A stretch of 33,998 nt of DNA from Nocardia alni (GTDB lineage Bacteria; Actinomycetota; Actinomycetes; Mycobacteriales; Mycobacteriaceae), in assembly GCF_019038435.1 (NCBI RefSeq), contig NZ_JAGPOX010000110.1, positions 1 through 33,998 on the forward strand, read 5' to 3'. The position numbers and the translations under genes are program-made. The notes beneath the pieces were generated by a model. It searched no databases, was not told the DNA's origin, and saw nothing but the letters and a program-made list of their open reading frames with translations. This document shows positions 31,548 to 33,998 of the stretch, piece after piece. The first letter of the stretch is position 1; every line of letters begins with the position of its first letter.

Positions 31548-31564
31548 ACTGTATGAGCGACTAT
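31548..31564. promoter_or_regulatory. Degenerate operator copy before the thiolase gene
   Basis: The left arm ACTGTA is exact but the right arm (GACTAT) matches poorly. It lies 63 bases upstream of the thiolase ATG in the 133-base gap after the SDR gene. It may be a weak site or chance; the position matches the pattern elsewhere. Confidence 0.4.
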
Positions 31565-31627
31565 AGCCGTGAAAATGACTGCGTGGCGCCGCGTCCGCGG
31601 GGTGCGGCCAGATAGAGGTGGATGCAC

Positions 31628-32806
31628 ATGACCAAACCCGTCATCGTCAGCGCCGTCCGGACGGCGATCGGACGCTCCTTCAAGGGGGCGCTGGCCAATG
31701 TGCCCTCCGAGACGCTGGCGACCACGATCCTGCCCGAAGCGGTGCGCCGCGCGGGCATCGATCCGTCCGTCGTCGATGACGTCATCTTCGCCGAATTGAA
31801 TTACGGCGGCGGCGATCTGGCTCGGCACGCGGCCGTGGCCGCCGGAATGATCGAGGTGCCCGGCCAAGCGGTCAATCGGCACTGTACGGGCAGTCTCACC
31901 GCGATCGCCGACGCGGCCGCGCACATCTGCTCCGGGATGGAGCGGGTGATCGTCGCGGGCGGTGTGCAATCCCTGTCGACCGCACCGCTGATGAAGTGGC
32001 GGGTGCCGGGTAAGGCGGAACTCGAGTTCATCGAGCCGTGGATCCCGCCGTCGCATCCGGAGACGCCCGACGCGCCCACCATGGACATGTCGATCACCGT
32101 CGGCTGGAATACGGCGAAGAAGGCGGGCATCTCACGCGCGGAGATGGACGCATGGGCGCTGCGCTCGCACGAGCGCGCCATCGCGGCGATCGACGCCGGT
32201 AAGTTCGCCGACGAGATCCTGCCCCTGAAGCTTCAGCAGCTCGACGGTTCGGTAGTCGACTTCGCGGTGGACGAATTCCCCAGGCGGGGTACCACATTGG
32301 AGCGGCTGGCGGGGCTGCCCGTGCTCCATCCGGAGATCGAGGGGTTCTCGATCACCGCCGGTAACAGCAGCGGGATCAACGATGCCGCCGCGGCGGTGAC
32401 CGTCGTCGGCGACGACTATGCCGCCGCCGAAGGGCTCGAGGTGCTCGGCACGGTGCGAGCGTGGGCCAATACCGCTGTCACACCGGCCGATAACGGGCTC
32501 GCGGCGGGCAAGGTGATCGGCAAGATTCTGGATCGCGCGGGGCTGACACCGGGCGATGTGACGCTGTGGGAGATCAACGAGGCGTTCGCGTCCGTGCCGA
32601 TCGCCGCGTGCCGCGAGCACGGGCTGGACGAGGAGCTGGTGAACTTCTCCGGCAGCGGATGCAGTCTCGGACACCCGATCTCGGCATCCGGCGCGCGCAT
32701 GGTGACCACGCTGCTGTACGAACTGCGGCGGCGCGGTGGCGGTATCGGCGTGGCGGCGATGTGCGCGGGCGGCGGCCAGGGTGGCGCATTGGTGGTGGAG
32801 GTCTGA
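31628..32806 (+). CDS. Thiolase (acetyl-CoA acyltransferase)
   Basis: A 392-residue thiolase that would cleave a 3-ketoacyl-CoA with CoA. Catalytic residues are present: Cys86 in NRHCTGSLTAI (usually CASG), His349 in SLGHPISASGARM, and Cys379 in MCAGGGQGGA. NEAFA is also intact, so it should be a true thiolase, unlike the Ltp protein at 20609. I chose the ATG at 31628 because AGAGGTG lies 7 bases upstream; an ATG at 31622 is too close to it. It lies between two SDR genes on the same strand and probably performs the last beta-oxidation step. Confidence 0.92.
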   Translation: MTKPVIVSAVRTAIGRSFKGALANVPSETLATTILPEAVRRAGIDPSVVDDVIFAELNYGGGDLARHAAVAAGMIEVPGQAVNRHCTGSLTAIADAAAHICSGMERVIVAGGVQSLSTAPLMKWRVPGKAELEFIEPWIPPSHPETPDAPTMDMSITVGWNTAKKAGISRAEMDAWALRSHERAIAAIDAGKFADEILPLKLQQLDGSVVDFAVDEFPRRGTTLERLAGLPVLHPEIEGFSITAGNSSGINDAAAAVTVVGDDYAAAEGLEVLGTVRAWANTAVTPADNGLAAGKVIGKILDRAGLTPGDVTLWEINEAFASVPIAACREHGLDEELVNFSGSGCSLGHPISASGARMVTTLLYELRRRGGGIGVAAMCAGGGQGGALVVEV

Positions 32807-32924
32807 TAACGGACGAAGTCTTGCGGGAACGCCGCGGTCGCACGTCATCGTCAAATCCAGTGAGTGGACAGCCGCCGAGATGTGGCAGAAACAGTTTCAC
32901 GTCATCATGAATTAAGGAGACCTC

Positions 32925-33695
32925 GTGTCGTTCGAAGGTGAAGTAGTGCTTGTCACCGGCGGTGCCGGCGGTTTGGGTGATGCGACCGTGCGTCGATTGC
33001 ACGGTGCGGGCGCCGCCGTCATCGTGGCCGATGTCAACGACGAGAAGGGCGCCGCGCTGGCGCGGGAGCTCGGGAACAAGGTCGTCTATGTGCATACCGA
33101 TGTGCTGGACGAGGATTCGATCGGCGGTGCGCTCACCAAGGCGGATGAGCTTGGTGTGCTGCGGAACGTCGTGATCGCGCACGGGGGCTTCGGCGTCTTG
33201 GAGCGGGTGGTCAATCGGGACGGTAGCCCGGCCACGCTGAAGGGCTTTACCGACACCATCGCGCTGTATCTCACTGGCACCTACAACGTGCTGCGGCTGG
33301 CCGCCGCGCGGATCGGCAAGCTCGATGCCAAAGCCAACGGGGAACGCGGCGCCATCGTGATGACCAGCTCGATCGCCGGATATGAAGGGCAGATCGGCCA
33401 GTCGGCCTATTCGGCGGCAAAGGGCGGGGTGATCTCGCTGACGCTGTCGGGCGCTCGTGATCTGAGTTCACTGGGAATTCGGCTGAACAGCATCGCACCC
33501 GGCACCATGCATACGCCGCTGATGGATTTTCTCGGCGAGGAGAAGCTCGGGAAATTCGCCGCCTCGGTACCTTTTCCGAAGCGGCTCGGTGCGCCGGATG
33601 AATACGCGTCGCTGGCTCAGCATCTGCTGGAGAACCCGTATATCAACGGTGAGGTCGTCCGTATCGACGGGGCGCAGCGATTCCAGCCGCGCTGA
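32925..33695 (+). CDS. SDR-family 3-hydroxyacyl-CoA dehydrogenase-like protein
   Basis: A 256-residue classical SDR. The cofactor motif is VTGGAGGLG (residues 10-18) with ADVND for NAD preference. The catalytic set is Ser149, Tyr162 and Lys166 (YSAAKGG). The pattern GERGAIVMTSSIAGYEGQIGQSAYSAAKGGV, followed by IAPGTMHTPL, is close to type II 3-hydroxyacyl-CoA dehydrogenases (HSD10-like), so it probably makes the 3-ketoacyl-CoA for the neighbouring thiolase. The GTG start has AAGGAGA 4 bases upstream. It lies 118 bases after the thiolase with no clear shared operator, so it may be read through from upstream. Confidence 0.87.
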   Translation: MSFEGEVVLVTGGAGGLGDATVRRLHGAGAAVIVADVNDEKGAALARELGNKVVYVHTDVLDEDSIGGALTKADELGVLRNVVIAHGGFGVLERVVNRDGSPATLKGFTDTIALYLTGTYNVLRLAAARIGKLDAKANGERGAIVMTSSIAGYEGQIGQSAYSAAKGGVISLTLSGARDLSSLGIRLNSIAPGTMHTPLMDFLGEEKLGKFAASVPFPKRLGAPDEYASLAQHLLENPYINGEVVRIDGAQRFQPR

Positions 33696-33720
33696 GCACG
33701 ACCGGAATTCGCGGCGGCTC

Positions 33721-33998
33721 TCACCGGTGGCCGCCGTGGTTGCTTCCGCCGGCGGGGCCGCCCTGGTTGCTCGAGACCTGAACCGTATTCACCGTTGGCG
33801 ACGGTGTCGACGGGTGATGCGCCAGACCGAACACGACACCGCCGCCCAGCAGTGCGAGCACCACGGCGGCGCCGCCGACCATCCATGCGACCGGCCGTGG
33901 CTTGTGCCGCTCGTCCTGTGGTCCGGGCATCGGGCGATGCGGGGCTTGGCGTTGGGTGGCAGGGCGGGACGACGCAGGCCTGGATGATGCCGCAGATC
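33721..33998 (-). CDS. Partial membrane protein with Pro-rich tails (5' end beyond window)
   Basis: The frame runs leftward from beyond the right edge and stops at 33721-33723. The visible part has a Pro/Arg/Gln/Ser-rich N-terminal region (for example ASSRPATQRQAPHRPMPGPQD), then one transmembrane helix (VAWMVGGAAVVLALLGGGVVFGLA), then a short Ser/Pro/Gly-rich tail ending GGSNHGGHR. An ATG at 33930 would give a 69-residue protein, but the frame stays open to the window edge and has the same composition, so a longer protein is likely. Such single-helix proteins with disordered flanks are common in Nocardia-type genomes. I do not recognise the family, and it is not obviously part of the island. 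Confidence 0.6.
   Translation of the reverse strand, partial: SAASSRPASSRPATQRQAPHRPMPGPQDERHKPRPVAWMVGGAAVVLALLGGGVVFGLAHHPSTPSPTVNTVQVSSNQGGPAGGSNHGGHR

Noticed and set aside
31554..31616. 20-codon open frame starting in the operator before the thiolase
   Set aside because: It has no ribosome binding site, overlaps the putative regulatory site, and has no leader-peptide or attenuator features.

Overview
This window comes from a GC-rich actinomycete, most likely a mycolic-acid genus such as Nocardia, with Rhodococcus or Mycobacterium as alternatives. The reasons are the strong G/C bias at third codon positions, GTG and TTG starts, ATGA/GTGA stop-start overlaps, several FadD- and FadE-type enzymes, a mycofactocin-type short-chain dehydrogenase and a DUF35/Ltp pair. 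The genus is inferred, not proven. I see no rRNA, tRNA, CRISPR array, transposase or phage gene.

Almost the whole window is one catabolic island for an unidentified hydrophobic substrate. Left to right: a beta-hydroxyacid dehydrogenase and aldehyde dehydrogenase operon (192-2512); an acyl-CoA synthetase (2623-4299); a leftward five-gene operon of P450, crotonase, TetR regulator, crotonase and CoA ligase (9686 to 4587); a divergent rightward operon of acyl-CoA synthetase, amidohydrolase and aldehyde dehydrogenase (9905-13922); a leftward carboxyltransferase plus SDR pair (16296 to 13932); a leftward APH-like kinase (17510 to 16443); a rightward asparagine synthetase (17847-19691) closed by a strong hairpin; the remains of a flavin monooxygenase gene (19860-20124); a DUF35/Ltp aldolase-type pair with a crotonase (20196-22692); a CYP108-like P450 (22836-24071); an amidohydrolase with two acyl-CoA dehydrogenases (24301-27797); a leftward CaiB-type CoA-transferase and third amidohydrolase (30513 to 27958); a rightward mycofactocin-type SDR, thiolase and 3-hydroxyacyl-CoA dehydrogenase-like SDR (30646-33695); and a partial membrane protein leaving the right edge.

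The genes fit a logical route: P450 hydroxylation, alcohol and aldehyde oxidation (SDRs, ALDHs), CoA activation (three ligases or CaiB transfer), then dehydrogenation, hydration or isomerisation, carboxylation, thiolysis and retro-aldol cleavage. The order and the substrate are inference. A terpenoid is a reasonable guess because one P450 resembles the terpineol hydroxylase family and because a carboxyltransferase with ACAD, crotonase and ligase recalls acyclic terpene catabolism. No P450 redox partner, biotin carboxylase or mycofactocin biosynthesis gene is in the window.

The most distinctive signal is a recurring 17-bp palindrome, ACYGTA-N5-TACRGT (core ACYG-N9-CRGT), before nearly every transcription unit. 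The best copy is a perfect 9-bp inverted repeat with a 5-bp spacer at 9732-9754, between the divergent P450/TetR and synthetase operons. It reads as the operator of one local regulon, with the embedded TetR protein (6930-7646) as the obvious candidate regulator.
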